A DNA stretch of 64,000 nucleotides from Trichuris trichiura (Eukaryota; Nematoda; Enoplea; Trichinellida; Trichuridae), in the NCBI GenBank assembly GCA_037903355.1, contig JBAJFE010000026.1, positions 3,906,001 to 3,970,000 on the forward strand. The letters run 5' to 3'. Shown here piece after piece: positions 62,739-64,000 of the stretch. The position numbers and the translations under genes were made by a program. The notes below the pieces were generated by a model that was not told the origin of the DNA, did not search any database, and was given only the letters and a program-made list of their open reading frames with translations. The number at the start of each line of letters is the position of its first letter. Within the stretch, counting starts at the first letter, position 1.

Positions 62739-62766
62739 TTTCGGCTCACATTTCAGCCGTCATCAG
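62739..62766 (-). ncRNA. Hammerhead-like motif with GUC site
   Basis: Minus strand: CTGATGA, stem GGCT with AGCC (extended by C and G), GAAA, then GCTTCGCCAAACGTC. GUC is the classical cleavage triplet, and TGT after it pairs with GCG before CTGATGA using one G-U at each end. Confidence 0.6.
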
Positions 62767-63048
62767 CGCACGTACTAGTTGCCCTCCAACTGAGTTTTTC
62801 TCTTAGGAGGAGCTCCTCCGCCTTTCCAAGCCATGGGTGCGCCTGTTAGGTGGAACCTTGACCTGTCGAGACTGCATACACATAGCTGGATCAAACGGGA
62901 AAACGGGAAAAGCCGTAGAAGACTTTACAACCATAAAATAAAAAGCATATAACGGGTCGAATTGTTCAAAGAAGTGTACATGGACCTTGGGAAGGCGTAG
63001 GATCTCCTCCAAAGAAAGAAACTGGTTGGAAGGCAATTGCTACGTGCG

Positions 63049-63076
63049 CTGATGACGGCTCAAGTGCGAGCAGAAA
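63049..63076 (+). ncRNA. Hammerhead-like motif, right arm
   Basis: CTGATGA, stem GCTC with GAGC, GAAA. After it AGCTT-CGTC-AAGCT can form a stem III, followed by TTCGTT. The triplet before CGTT is UUU in place of GUC in the left arm, so this copy may be weaker. Confidence 0.55.
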
Positions 63077-63191
63077 GCTTCGTCAAGCTTTCGTTTTGGT
63101 TTTCAGCCTTGAACGAGATTAAATGGTTTGTTTTACTTATTTGACTCGTCTTCATGGCAACTTCGAACGGAAAAAAATCCATGTACACTTC

Positions 63192-64000
63192 TAAGAAATT
63201 AGTTGTTAAATTTTATTAAGAGCTTGTCGCATTGGTCAATTTCCCTTTGGTACATCGCAGCCCATGCATCCAGAACTTTCTTTCGGTGGCGGTTTCATTT
63301 TCATGCCATCACGCTTCCTCTTTACTTGCTTGCTTACGATGCGATACGTTTCCACGGTGTAGGTTTTCATGGTACGTAGCCTCACGTTTCAGTGAATCTA
63401 GTTTTCCTTGAATCGTGCGTTTTCGTTGGCATGCGGTCATTCGCTTTAGTGGGTCCGGGATTCTGCTGGTCTGGCGTTTTGAGGGTGTCTGAGCCTGTAT
63501 ATGGGCCTGCATTTTCCCTTTTATAAGAATTTCGTTTGGACAGAACGAAAGGAGTACGATTCAATGCAAGTCAAGCCTACGGAAACGTTCCTCCGACAGA
63601 CGGTGCCACGTGAAAATGTTGCTTCGTCTATCCCCGCTGTCGAAGCTCACAGGGAAACTAACAAGGCTGAGGTTGGAAACTTAAAAACCCGCGATCAAAG
63701 GAAAGCTAGCATTGCCGAAACGTATGACTGTGAAACATGGCAAGATACACTATGGAAACGAATCGCGTGGAAAGGAAGCAGTGGACAAACGTGACGGCAT
63801 GAAAGGGAAACCGCTACCGAAAAGAAGCCTTGAAAAAGCAAAAGACAAAACATAATAGATCCTGAGATAAATTAAAGAAGATTGTTCGGTGGCAGGAGTC
63901 ACTCAGTAAAGTACGTTGATGCGGACCAATCGAACTCCACAAAGCAGAAACGTATCGCATGGAAGAGAAGTTCTGAAGGAATGAGCAGTACGAAAACTGA
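63192..64000. other. Purine-rich right end
   Basis: Contains recurring GAAACGTATCGCAT-like words (inverse at about 63335-63355, direct at 63755 and 63945) and open frames of 97 and 67 codons that seem to be composition effects of these imperfect repeats. No gene recognised. Confidence 0.35.

Larger units (their letters stand above)
62626..63191. mobile_element. 566-bp fold-back element with two hammerhead-like motifs
   Basis: Outer ends GAAGTGTACATGGA and its inverse, then matching inverted blocks (AAATAAGTAAAA, TTTAATCTCGTTCAAGGC). Divergent hammerhead-like cores lie at 62739-62766 (minus) and 63049-63076 (plus). The right half also carries a direct repeat of the left end (GTCGAATTGTTCAA then GAAGTGTACATGGA) at about 62955-62985, 344 bp from the first, so the unit is partly tandem. 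Confidence 0.85.

Noticed and set aside
63501..63794. 97-codon hydrophilic protein
   Set aside because: It lies in imperfect GAAACG-type repeats; the open frame is a composition effect.

Overview
The window is nuclear DNA of an invertebrate animal. A nematode is the best guess from the sequence. The evidence is spliced single-copy genes with very small introns (47, 83 and 139 bp), an unc-4/UNCX-type homeobox gene, a PDE6D orthologue, a mitochondrial ribosome recycling factor gene, and several metazoan transposon classes. There are no operon-like gene runs and no bacterial signals. The species assignment is inference. Most of the 64 kb is decayed repeats or AT-rich DNA in which I recognise nothing. 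Only three genes are identified with confidence, all on the minus strand: MRRF (18659-19378), the unc-4/UNCX homeobox gene (38974-40131, three exons) and PDE6D (58008-60152, three exons). Several further exon candidates have plausible splice sites but no recognised family.

Layout. 0-9 kb: a possible terminal exon (507-800), a dead mariner transposase (3007-4040) and small fold-back repeats. 9.3-12.3 kb: an inverted pair of ~800 bp copies carrying what looks like a hAT transposase tail. 12.4-26.1 kb: a large inverted duplication with arms of about 5.9 kb (12446-18345 and 20229-26140) around a 1.9 kb spacer holding the intact MRRF gene. Each arm contains the 5' half of the same Ty3/gypsy element; on the right the element continues through RNase H and integrase to 28043. 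29.6-34 kb: Penelope-like element (PLE) fragments with RT and GIY-YIG domains, two of them head to head. 34-39 kb: mostly empty, with one TA-flanked MITE. 39-40 kb: unc-4. 40-52 kb: AT-rich, with a few candidate exons and pyrimidine/purine tracts. 52-54.3 kb: a decayed hAT transposase. 55-57.5 kb: a ~1.15 kb terminal-inverted-repeat element and a 527 bp near-perfect palindrome. 58-60.2 kb: PDE6D, with a hAT MITE (perfect 8 bp target duplication) in its second intron. 60.7-62.6 kb: hypothetical exons and a second hAT fragment. 62.6-63.2 kb: another fold-back element.

The most unusual signal is a dispersed motif made of CTGANGA, a short self-complementary stem and GAAA, the catalytic strands of a hammerhead ribozyme. 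I find about 19 intact or degenerate copies. In at least five fold-back elements two copies sit in opposite arms and point outward. One copy lies 3' of, and in the same orientation as, a PLE GIY-YIG coding region. PLEs in other animals are known to carry hammerhead ribozymes, so I infer that these fold-backs are PLE-derived, non-autonomous, divergently transcribed ribozyme pairs. One caution: most copies have one pyrimidine more than the textbook core between CTGANGA and stem II, so activity is unproven.
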